Source: Dioscorea cayenensis subsp. rotundata (Eukaryota; Streptophyta; Magnoliopsida; Dioscoreales; Dioscoreaceae). Taken from it: a stretch of DNA of 64,000 nucleotides. The position numbers were made by a program, and so were the translations under genes. How positions within the stretch are numbered: the first letter of the stretch is position 1; each line of letters starts with the position of its first letter. The notes below the pieces were generated by a model. That model made no database searches. It was not told the DNA's origin and saw only the letters and a program-made list of their open reading frames with translations. Where the stretch lies: contig NW_024086628.1 of NCBI RefSeq assembly GCF_009730915.1, positions 1 to 64,000 on the forward strand. The letters run 5' to 3'. Positions 55,308-64,000 of this stretch are shown here, piece by piece.

Positions 55308-55352
<45 letters not shown>
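55270..55352 (+). promoter_or_regulatory. TATA box and TG/GA leader of the TMK gene
   Basis: GTATAAATCC at 55271-55280 is a good TATA box. About 35 bases downstream begins (TG)n then (GA)n, 55306-55352, which would be near the transcription start and in the leader. GA runs can recruit BPC-type GAGA-binding proteins. Confidence 0.55.
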
Positions 55353-55359
<7 letters not shown>

Positions 55360-55789
55360 GGGGCTCTCTATCTGCTTGCCTTTGATTGAGGGATTGAATC
55401 CTTTTGCTGCATGCCTCTCTCTCTTTCTCTTTCTCTCATTCATTGCTAATGTTAGCATCTCATGTTGGATAAAACTCTTGTTCTCTTTTTTGATTGTATA
55501 GTTTAGAGATCTTTGGTAGGTGCTGTGGGGGTGACTTGTGCCCTGTGTACTGTTGCCATGGGAAAAGCTTAGGGAACCGTGTGGGTCTTCATGGAAGCAG
55601 CCATTTGAGTCTCGGTGAAGCCTCTTCTTTGCTTTCAAGTCACAAAGCTGTCACCTTTTCCACTTTCAAGATCTGGTCTTGCTCCTCACTCTCTCTCTCG
55701 CGCGCTGTTTCTTCTTTTTCTTAGATCCTAGATGCTTAACAAATCAGCAGCTTCTGTTTAATGTTAATCTAGTCTAAAAGTAGCATTTT

Positions 55790-55818
55790 GATGTTTTCTG
55801 CAGATGAATTCAAGCTAA
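55790..55818 (+). promoter_or_regulatory. Possible 5'-leader intron acceptor and four-codon uORF
   Basis: TTTTCTGCAG at 55794-55803 looks like a 3' splice site, suggesting a 5' UTR intron. It is followed at once by ATG AAT TCA AGC TAA (55804-55818), a minimal uORF that ends 67 bases before the main start. Confidence 0.4.
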
Positions 55819-55885
55819 AGTTTCCATCTTGATAATTGTTGAGCTGTGATTTGGGTTTTTGGTTTTCCAATTCAGAGAGAAAACC

Positions 55886-58833
55886 ATGATGAGAGGTTTT
55901 GTTAGCACTCTTGTTGTTGTTGTTGCTCTCTTTTGCTTAAGCTTTCATGTTTTAGGGCAAACAGACTCTGGTGATGTTGCAATCCTTGAGGAATTCCACA
56001 AAGGATTGGAAAATTCTGAGCTTTTGAAATGGCCTTTGAATACTGATAAAGATCCTTGTGGCTCTAAATGGCCTCATGTTTTCTGTGAGGATTCAAGGGT
56101 CACTCAGATCCAGGTCCAAGGCATGGGTCTCAGTGGTCCTTTGCCTCAAAACTTCAATCAGCTCTCCATGCTCAGCAATATTGGCCTTCAGAGGAACAAT
56201 TTCTCTGGAAAGTTGCCATCTTTCAATGGTTTATCCAATCTTAAGTTTGCATACTTGGGCAGCAATCAGTTTGATACCATTCCTTCAGATTTTTTTGTTG
56301 GTCTCACTAGTTTGCAGGTTCTGTCATTGGATCAAAACCCTTTGAATGAGAGCACTGGTTGGAGATTGCCTTTGGAGTTTGAGAATTCAGCTCAGCTCAT
56401 GAATCTGTCTCTCATTGGCTGTAATCTTGTCGGCCCGATACCGGAATTCTTGGGAAGAATGTCTTCTTTGACTGTTCTTAAGCTGTCTTATAATAGTCTC
56501 ACTGGGGAGATTCCGGCCAGCCTCTCCGGTTCGGCATTGCAGATTCTATGGCTCAACAATCAGAAAGGAACCGGCTTGGCTGGTTCTATAGATGCCATCA
56601 CTTCAATGGTGTCTCTCACCGATGTTTGGCTACATGGCAATTCATTTACCGGCATGATCCCTGATTCGATCGGTGCTCTTTCCTCATTGCAACGTCTCTG
56701 GCTCAATAACAACAATTTGGTTGGTCTAGTGCCCGAGAACCTTACTGCCTTGCCTCAGCTTCAGAACCTTCAGTTGCAGAACAACAAGCTAATGGGTCCG
56801 ATCCCAGACTTTAGTTTTCCCAATTTTACTTATGGCTCTAACTCATTCTGTCAATCGAAACCAGGTGTTCCTTGCTCTCCAGAGGTCACTGCGCTTCTGG
56901 ATTTCTTAGCTGATCTCAACTACCCACTGGTTCTCGCTGACACGTGGTCTGGTAATGATCCTTGTTCATTTTGGCGTGGAGTATCTTGTCTCAATAACAA
57001 GGTTTCAGTTATAAATTTGCCGAACCTCCAGTTGAATGGGACGATTAGCCCTTCCATTGGAAAGTTGGACACTCTTGCTGATATCAGACTAGGAGGAAAC
57101 AATCTCACTGGTCAAATTCCTCAGAACTTGACAAACCTGAAATCTTTGAAAATGCTTGATGTTTCATCGAACAATCTTGCTCCTCCTCTGCCAAAATTCA
57201 ATGGTGTTAAACTGAATATTGATGGGAATCCATTGCTAAACTCTTCAACACCAGACCAAACTCCCGCGCCACCGCCACCACCAGATGGAGATCCAACGCC
57301 ATCAACTCCCAGTGTTCCATCTTCTCCAAATGAGCACCATGGTAACAACTCTAATAATACAAACTCAACAACACCTTCGAATGGTTCCAAGAAAAATGTT
57401 GTGATATATATTGTTCCGGTTGCTGTTGTGGTTTTGATAATATTGCCTGTCAGCATGTTTTTATATTTTTGCCGAAGGAGGGCGAATGCGGCCGCCTTTT
57501 CTGCACCTAGTTCCATTGTTGTCCATCCGAGGGATCCATCCGATCCGGACAACATGGTTAAAATTGCTGTCGCGAGCAATATTGGCACTACTAGTGTGGG
57601 AACCAGTGATCTTCAGAGCAGTGTGAATAGTGGCATGACTGAAGCGCATGTGATTGAGTCAGGGAATTTGGTTGTATCGGTTCAGATTCTTCGTGGTGTC
57701 ACTCGAAGTTTCTCTCCAGAGAATGAGCTTGGACGGGGTGGATTCGGTGTGGTTTATAAAGGTGAGTTGCATGATGGAACAATGATAGCAGTAAAGAGGA
57801 TGGAGTCCGCGGTGATTAGTAGCAAGGCTCTCGATGAATTCCAATCTGAAATTGCAGTTCTTTCAAAGGTTCGGCACAGGAACTTGGTGTCTCTACTAGG
57901 TTACTCTGTGGAAGGGAATGAAAGGCTTCTAGTTTATGAGTACATGCCGCAAGGTGCTCTGAGCAAGCATTTGTTCCAGTGGGAACAGCTCAAGATGGAG
58001 CCTTTGTCGTGGAAAAAGAGGTTGAACATCGCATTGGATGTCGCCCGTGCAATGGAATATCTTCACAATTTGGCTCATCAGTGTTTTATCCATCGAGACC
58101 TGAAATCTTCAAATATTCTCCTTGGTGATGATTACCGAGCCAAAGTTTCTGACTTTGGACTTGTGAAACTTGCACCAGATGGGAAAAACTCGGTTGTGAC
58201 TAGACTTGCTGGGACATTTGGGTATCTAGCACCAGAATACGCCGGTAAGTATTACTTTCTAGCATTCTTAATTCCAATTTTGAATTCTTGACTTTCATGT
58301 TGCATTTTTTTGTGTGATTTGTAGTGACTGGGAAAATCACAACAAAGGCAGATGTCTTCAGTTTTGGAGTAGTGTTGATGGAGTTAGTGACCGGGTTGAT
58401 AGCCCTTGATGAGAACCGTCCTGAGGAGAAACGGTACCTCGCCTCATGGTTCTGTCAAATTAAGTCAAACCCGCATGAGCTCAGGGATGGCATCGACAAG
58501 GCACTGGATGTAACAGATGAAACATTTGAAAGCATATCCACTATAGCTGAGCTTGCAGGGCATTGTGCAGCAAGGGAGCCTCACCAAAGACCCGACATGG
58601 GCCATGCTGTGAATGTCCTAGCCCCATTGGTTGAGAAATGGAAGCCGATGAAGGATGATCAGGAGGAGTATTTGGGAATTGATCTTCGCCAACCTCTTCT
58701 TCAAATGGTTAAAGGGTGGCAGGACGCCGATAGCACCAATGTCAGTTCGATCAGCTACAATGACAGCAAGGGAAGTATCCCGTCACGGCCCGATGGATTT
58801 GCAGAATCCTTCACTTCAGCTGATGGACGGTGA
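55886..58833 (+). CDS. TMK-type leucine-rich-repeat receptor-like kinase
   Basis: Two exons (55886-58244, 58325-58833) encode 955 residues, close to Arabidopsis TMK1 (942). TMKs act at the plasma membrane in auxin-linked cell-surface signalling. In order: signal peptide (~1-24, cut after HVLG), LRRs (~60-325), a non-LRR island with paired cysteines (CSPEVTALLDFLADLNYPL, then NDPCSFWRGVSC), and a second short LRR block (~385-465). A Pro/Asn/Ser-rich linker, one membrane segment (~503-528) and the kinase (~610-890) follow. The kinase has GRGGFGVVYKG, AVKRME (Lys), HRDLKSSN (~735), DFGLVK (~755) and GTFGYLAPEYA (~778), so catalytic residues are intact. The intron falls in the APEYA/VTGK junction. 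ATG 55886 is preferred; 55889 is equally possible. Confidence 0.96.
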
Positions 58834-59916
58834 ACTTGTTCGGTACTCGTACATTTCAGTGCGTAATTTTATTTAGCCAGTTCTATTTCGATGTAGATAG
58901 GTAGTTCCGAAGGGAGTTGTCCATCTTGTTTGCATTTATTTATTTTGTGAGTTTGGTTGTGCAGAGGTTTTGTATGAGAGAACTTTGTCCACTTAATTTC
59001 TTTGTAAGGTCATGTAGATAGATCAAAACTCAATAAACTTAATTGTTGTTCTCTTGATTTGCCAAGTTAAAGTTCAACCAGGTCCATTTATGCTCATGAT
59101 GAACTAGATTTATATTAAAGTTCAACTTATACAGGTGAAAGTCTGAAACCATAAACACATCATAAATGAATGAACACAGGCCAATCACTTTATCCATACC
59201 ATACTCTTTAAATGCGCCGATAATAATAGGTACAGCATGCCCCTTCCTTTTTACATAATTGTATGGATTAGAAGTAAGTCCACCTCATGCATCTAATAAT
59301 ACAAGTGCAAAACAGATGATTGGTTGGACTTGCTCTACGTTCAGCTTCATATTTCAAGCCGTATATTGCGATCAGATTTCTTCTTGGTTAATAAATTGTA
59401 TACAAATGGTCCCAGAAGATCAAACTTTCAAAATCACTCTCAACTTAGGCCGAATTCAGGGAGGAGAGGAGATTCCATTGTCATCAGCAGGCTATCCACA
59501 TCAACTGGTCCTACAGAATAGCAGGAGAGGAACGCAATTTACTTTTCTTCCCAGAGTTGGAATAGATCTTGCAGAATCACAACTTGCAGTAAAAATACAA
59601 AAGCTTCAAGGGTAAGGAAAATTTATGAGAATGACAACAGCCACTTACCAATCAGAAGTATTCCTCGGATCAGCAGCAACCAACCATTGTGTTCCTTACA
59701 ACTTGAAAGAAAAGGATTTGATACCTGATTTTTCACTGAAAACAGAAACAGAAGCTTCTCCTGCGTGCATATATTTTGGAATTATAAGTAGCCAATAAAG
59801 TCTTACAGTGGAAGCAATTTCAACAATCCAAACAGTCATTTGATGAGATTGAATTCTTATAGCATTGGACAGTTTCATTTTATTTGCCAGCAAAGAAATA
59901 ATATCAGAAGGTTAAT
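58834..59916. other. Region between TMK and Nudix genes (convergent)
   Basis: Holds the two facing 3' untranslated regions. AATAAA-like words occur near 59031 (plus strand). A 118-residue plus-strand reading frame at 59259-59615 has no domain and is probably chance. Confidence 0.5.
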
Positions 59917-61987
59917 CTATATGTTTGGAGCTGGGTCAGATTGAAGATGAGGAGCAAAATACTTCAAAACTTCCTCATAGACCGGCTTCTTGAAACCAAC
60001 AATCTGTCAAAAAGCACAAGAAAGATAGTCAAGATAAGGTTGATGCTGTCTCCTTTCATTTTAACACTTTTTACTGGGCCATAGACTGGGTTTGCTGTAC
60101 CTACATGGTCTAGAAGCTCTTCTGGTGTCATCCATGTCCATTTTTCGAACTCTGGCTTTTCAGATCCATCACCTGCAAGATTAATCTCTTCTTCCTCACC
60201 TGTAAACCTGAAAAGGTACCTGCACAATACTGTATCAGCAAGTGAATGATAGCAGTCTGAGCTAAAATATTTACACCTGAGTTCATAAACCAAAGTCCTC
60301 ATAATTCCAAGAATGATGGAATATAGTCAACCAATTACTCTACAATAGCTTAGTCTTGTTCCAAAATCAGCAGGATCTTGGTCTACTTCCATGCTATAAA
60401 ACAATCTAAATAAAGCAAAATACAAGCAATCCAAATAAGACAGAAGCTGACATGTCCATTTTAGAGATTAATTTATTCATCATAACTGCCACAGGAGGAT
60501 GCATCTTCTGATTAGAGACCCCAGAAGAGACAAAGTCCTTGATTAAATACTTACCATTTTTGTGCTTGACCTTTCCAATTTGATCCCCAGCGTTTGTTTA
60601 GTTTCTCGCAAACTTCCGGTGGGAAATCATAGGTAAGCCAATAAGGAACCTGCAATTAGTTCAAAATCAGAAACCAGTTTATTTCCTACAAAATACTAGA
60701 GCAGATGCCTTTAAATTCTCAGAAATAGTGTGACAGCTTCTGCAGGGCATCCTAATATACATAATTGGTACACCAAATTGATGATAATAGCTCTGGAAAG
60801 TAATAAAAGGAAAAGGAATGCAATAATTGACATCAAATGCATGAATTATTGGTTAGTTCACTGATAACCTAGTTACAGACACATTGATCTTAAAAGGAAT
60901 AGTTCAATCTCATTATTAAAAATAACCAGCTCAGCCAGTCATTCAACCAATCACAAATAGCATAGTTCTCCAAGAATTATCAAGATTTTAATCTCAAGAC
61001 TATCTGTCTAAACAGCCAGCTGCATATGCCTGTAATAAGGTGTTTGCTATATATGACAACATCGAAATAAATATAACTTTCAGAGTCATAATCCACCAGT
61101 TACAAAACGTAACTAAATCGTAAATTTCTTCCATTCAAATTGACACTCCAGACCACAAAATTCAGTCATAAATAACATAAGAATAGCTTCCAAATTCTAG
61201 ATTACCAATACTAATGCTCTACTCTACCTTCTCAAAACTCCTAATATCTAAGTTTTTATTTGCCAAGATGAGTGGCTAGGTCGCTAAGAAAAATAGAAGC
61301 GTGCACAAGTCTCTGTGGAACAAGTGAGGGTAAGGCCGCACACACATGGGTGCTGGAATTACCTGCACATAACCACTACTCACACTCTTAGAAATGTACG
61401 GTCACTCATAAATTCATCATTTGAACTCTCACCACTCGTAAAGGATGCTAGTGAGGGACTCAGCTACCAATAGACCACTTGTTTGTTGGTAACTCCTAAA
61501 ATCTAAGTTGACACAGTAGATGCAACCAAAGCATAACAACCCTAAATCAGAGGGCAAAATTCAATAATCTACAATTAATTACATAGCTGCTTGCATCTTG
61601 CATCTTGCATCTCTGACCTTTCCCCTCCAATCATCAATAACACCAATTACTCCTTGAATTCCAGATAATTCATATAATAATTGACACAAGTGCAATACCA
61701 ACTAGATCATATCTACCAAACAATTTATGAGAACAATGAACACAAGCGTGATAACCAGTGCATTCAGAAGCAGAATCCAGTGCAATAAGCAAAACAGCAT
61801 CAAATTGAAAAGAAAATGAAAAACGAAAAAACAATCAAACAAACAAACAAACAAACAAACAAACAAACAAACAAACCTCTGCTAGAAGTTCAGCTGAAGT
61901 AACTCCAGTTTCCTCCTTAAGCTCCCTGACCGCAGCGATTCTCGGATCTTCTCCTTCGTCTACACCGCCCTAACAAATCATTACAAA

Positions 61988-62023
<36 letters not shown>

Positions 62024-62470
62024 TCCTCAAAATCACTCACAATTTCACCAATAAAACAATATAAAACGAAAAAGAAACATCATAGAATTCGAAGAAACCT
62101 GCGGCATTTGCCAGGTGCCAGGGATATCAAGCCTCGAAGCTGCAAATATCTGCAAACATCTCGCAATCCAAAAAACACAAGATCAAGAGAGATGATCAAA
62201 GAAAGAAGCCCTAGAATTCAATCGAGAAAGGACCTTGCTGGAAGCATTAACAAGGCAGATGCCGACGTTCCTCCGGTAACCCGGTGGCGAGGCCTCCATG
62301 GATGCGCCGGCGGCGACGATAGCAACGGTGACGGCGGCGGCGATCCTCGAGGTTTTGTGGAGTGGCAGGGGTGTGAATTTCACGGATCGGGAGGGGTAAA
62401 ACGGGAAGGAGGTGGCACGTTTATGAAGGGCAGGATAATGAACGAGCCCGAGCCGGCACAAAGAGAGCAT
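59917..62470 (-). CDS. Nudix hydrolase, NUDX26/27-like (diadenosine tetraphosphate type), probably plastid
   Basis: Six exons on the minus strand give 225 residues: 62470-62234, 62149-62099, 61969-61877, 60649-60555, 60219-60105, 60003-59917. The family splits dinucleoside polyphosphates (ApnA) or ppGpp. The N-terminus (~1-55: MLSLCRLG..., rich in Ser, Arg and Thr) looks like a transit peptide. YRRNVGICLVNASSK starts the domain. The Nudix box GGVDEGEDPRIAAVRELKEE (residues 97-116, then TGV) has all its Glu metal ligands. WGSNWKGQAQKWYLFRF and KPEFEKWTWMTPEEL are typical of plant NUDX25-27. It ends KYFAPHLQSDPAPNI. Intron 3 (1.2 kb) holds a SINE; introns 2 and 3 have microsatellites touching splice sites. 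It diverges from the neighbour at 62906. Confidence 0.93.
61330..61495 (-). repeat. tRNA-derived SINE, family 2 (copy 2) in Nudix intron 3
   Basis: Minus strand: AAGTGGTCTATTGGTAGCTG (A-box-like), then GAGAGTTCAAATGATG (B-box-like), then GTACATTTCTAAGAGTGTG and GTAGTGGTTATGTGCAGGTA. It shares order and wording with 52300-52535. It has the same orientation as the host transcript. Confidence 0.65.
61834..61876 (-). repeat. (GTTT)n microsatellite at the Nudix intron 3 donor
   Basis: About ten units of AAAC (plus strand), i.e. GTTT on the transcript, begin exactly at the exon 3 boundary: ...GCAGAG followed by GTTTGTTTGTTT. The first unit supplies the GT of the splice donor. Confidence 0.9.
61989..62021 (-). 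repeat. (GT)n microsatellite in Nudix intron 2
   Basis: About sixteen AC units on the plus strand, GT on the transcript, inside a 129-base intron (61970-62098), about 20 bases from the acceptor. Confidence 0.9.
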
Positions 62471-62905
62471 CCTTCTCAGCGCCAGCGTGCTCTCGTGGTC
62501 TCATCCTATTGGACATTTTATATATCCCCAAACTAACCCCGTTTCCCTTGTACGTAAAACGCGTTTTCACGCCACGTGTCATCCTCATCTCAATACACAA
62601 TCTCGTTTCTCCTGTTCCGAAAATTTAAAAAGGTTTAAAGGGCATTTAAGTAATTCGAATTCGAAATCATTGACTTGCCTCGCAAGCAACGCTCGCTTCC
62701 CATCACGCTTTAGAATAAAAATCTATTTCCTAAAATAACCTAGCCGCCATAATGAAATTACCAACATCTCCACCGCCTCAAACACCCTTTATAAGCCCTC
62801 GAGGCTGTTTTTTGTTTCGATCCTATTCGAAAACCACAACTGTTCTCCGATGTTCCTCTCCACCACACGATCCCCTCCGAGGCGGTAGACCCGATCGACG
62901 GAGCG
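62471..62905. promoter_or_regulatory. Shared divergent promoter with G-box and CGCG motif
   Basis: The 435 bases between the two start codons must hold both promoters. G-box CACGTG is at 62573-62578 in GCCACGTGTC (also ABRE-like), and AACGCGTT, a CGCG/CAMTA-type site, is at 62558-62565. TTTATAAG at 62788-62795 is a TATA box for the rightward gene, about 115 bases before its ATG. No clear TATA faces the Nudix gene. Confidence 0.6.
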
Positions 62906-63637
62906 ATGGTGGAACCCGTCATCGTCACCGCCTCTGCGGTTTTCTCCGTCGTGTTCTTCGACGGTGAGCGCGAGGTCGAGCTCGGGACCATCGCTGTGAC
63001 GCCGTCCATGGGATTCAAGAAGTTCCAGGCGTTGATCTGCCAGAGGATCGGAGTTTCACCGCATCAGATCTCGACGTCGCTGGTCCGTCGCAAGAAGGCA
63101 CGATCCTCGCCGGAAATCCGGCGTAAGGTGCCTATCGATGAGTCGTCCGACTTCACTGCGATCGCCCGTGAGCGTGATTGTTTCGTCCTCGCCGTCCTCC
63201 GTCGTTCTCGCCGCGAGCGCCGTGGTCGGTCCCGCCGCAACCATGATCCGGAGGTAATCTCAGCCCCACCTCTCGAGCGTACGATCCTTAAACGCAACTC
63301 CGATCCCCTGACCGGGTCGCCGGCGTCAATTGCCGCCGCTGCGGCAGGGTTAGGGTTAGGACTATGGGGATACGAGACGCAGCTCATGAATCTCCAGAAG
63401 CAGCGAGAGAGGTACTTGCTGTCCACCACGGCGTACCACCCTTACACGATGGCGATTGAAGCGCGCTCCATCACCGGAGCCGCCGCGGGGACGGCCGCAG
63501 TCTGTGAGGAGTGCGAGGCAGCGGCGGCGGAAGGATTGGCTCCACCGGCGTTCCACTGGTGCGTGCGCGATGCTGTCACAGTGGCGTTCCGTTCTCCAGC
63601 GGGGCCAATCCAACGGCCCTCGAAGGCCTCCGCGTAG
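62906..63637 (+). CDS. Plant-specific DUF7138-like protein
   Basis: A single open frame gives 243 residues. Residues 12-100 form a compact ubiquitin-like-looking region (VVFFDGEREVELGTIAV, GFKKFQALICQRIGVSPHQI, SLVRRKKARSSPEIRRKVPI, then CFVLAVLRRSRRERRGRS). This resembles plant proteins annotated as DUF7138; the assignment is from memory of the pattern, not a search. An Ala/Gly-rich middle (SIAAAAAGLGLGLWGYE) and a Cys-bearing tail (CEECEAAAAEG, FHWCVRDAV) follow. Function unknown. The gene is intronless and GC-rich, unlike the AT-rich surroundings, and shares its promoter with the Nudix gene. Confidence 0.8.
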   Translation: MVEPVIVTASAVFSVVFFDGEREVELGTIAVTPSMGFKKFQALICQRIGVSPHQISTSLVRRKKARSSPEIRRKVPIDESSDFTAIARERDCFVLAVLRRSRRERRGRSRRNHDPEVISAPPLERTILKRNSDPLTGSPASIAAAAAGLGLGLWGYETQLMNLQKQRERYLLSTTAYHPYTMAIEARSITGAAAGTAAVCEECEAAAAEGLAPPAFHWCVRDAVTVAFRSPAGPIQRPSKASA

Positions 63638-63803
63638 GCATGGACGGACCAGATCCTCGTCCTTTTTTCTTTCAATAATTTTATTTTCGTACCAATGCTA
63701 TTAAAAGGCCAAGCGGCGAACAACTCGGGGGAGCCGATGAAGGGTAGAATTGGAAATCGGCATGTGGTATCCAAGGGGATATGGCCCATACGGGTATAGT
63801 AGT

Positions 63804-63827
63804 TATAGTATACCGTATACTATACGG
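63804..63827. terminator. Short palindromes after the DUF7138-like gene
   Basis: TATAGTATAC-C-GTATACTATA is a perfect 10-base inverted repeat with one spacer base. The overlapping CCGTATA-C-TATACGG is a second perfect one. The position, about 170 bases after the stop, would be in or just after the 3' untranslated region. A role in 3' end formation is only a possibility. Confidence 0.3.
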
Positions 63828-64000
63828 TCTCCAAGGTAGGAGGCTACGGGTGGGGATAGGAACAATAGTATCGTATAGGAATAGCAGTGGGAGAAAGAGA
63901 ATAAGGAATATCCCGGTTTGTTTTGGGTTTAGTTAAGTTAGCTTGGGTTTGGGTTTGATCCAAAGGATATTGCGAACTGAGTCCGAGTTTGGATTTTGAG

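Noticed and set aside
59259-59615. 118-residue plus-strand frame between TMK and Nudix genes
   Set aside because: No recognisable domain, no promoter or splice context, and it lies in facing 3' regions.
63350-63372. Telomere-like GGGTTAGGGTTAGG
   Set aside because: It is in frame inside the DUF7138-like gene, coding Gly-Leu-Gly-Leu-Gly, with only two units; plant telomeres are TTTAGGG.

Overview
This is a plant nuclear window. The genes are split by GT-AG introns, the intergenic DNA is very AT-rich, and more than half of the first 42 kb is transposable elements in nested layers. The HDA8-like gene starts C/G-rich at third codon positions and ends A/T-rich, and the two genes at the right edge are GC-rich. 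That 5'-to-3' GC gradient suggests a monocot, perhaps a non-grass one, but this is only an inference.

Left part (1-42 kb), mostly mobile DNA. A Tekay-type chromovirus (Ty3/gypsy) lies on the minus strand from before position 1 to 10533. Its pol region is split by a roughly 3.9 kb block (about 4165-8045) carrying intron-poor fragments of two unrelated host genes, an EXO70 exocyst subunit and a GAUT-type galacturonosyltransferase, side by side on the plus strand. Next is an unidentified decayed stretch cut by two insertions: a hAT element (11019-14780, 8-bp target duplication CTTGTAGT) and a Ty1/copia element (15139-20152, 5-bp duplication GATTC, two identical 140-bp LTRs, broken genes). A PIF/Harbinger-like element with TTA duplications (21607-22839) encloses what looks like a captured gene fragment. 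After the first intact gene, an ALMT anion channel gene (26608-28666), come a second copia element (29189-34016, duplication CTATT) with a solo LTR inside its gag, a small hAT-type element (34408-35100), and a Mutator-like element with about 380-bp terminal inverted repeats and a decayed FAR1-family transposase (35658-41845).

Right part (42-64 kb), mainly genes. In order: a class II histone deacetylase like HDA8 (plus), an LRAT/NC-domain protein (plus), a TMK-type LRR receptor kinase (plus), a probably plastid Nudix hydrolase like NUDX26/27 (minus), and a short plant-specific DUF7138-like gene (plus). The last two are divergent and share a 435-bp intergenic promoter with a G-box. All five have complete open frames once spliced. 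tRNA-derived SINEs lie between them and in a Nudix intron.

The intact genes do not form one pathway; this is an ordinary gene neighbourhood beside a TE nest. The points most worth following are the EXO70/GAUT chimera inside the retrotransposon, the FAR1-clade MULE that still has its termini, the HDA8 intron minisatellite that multiplies the 5' splice site, and the Nudix 5' splice site made by a microsatellite unit.
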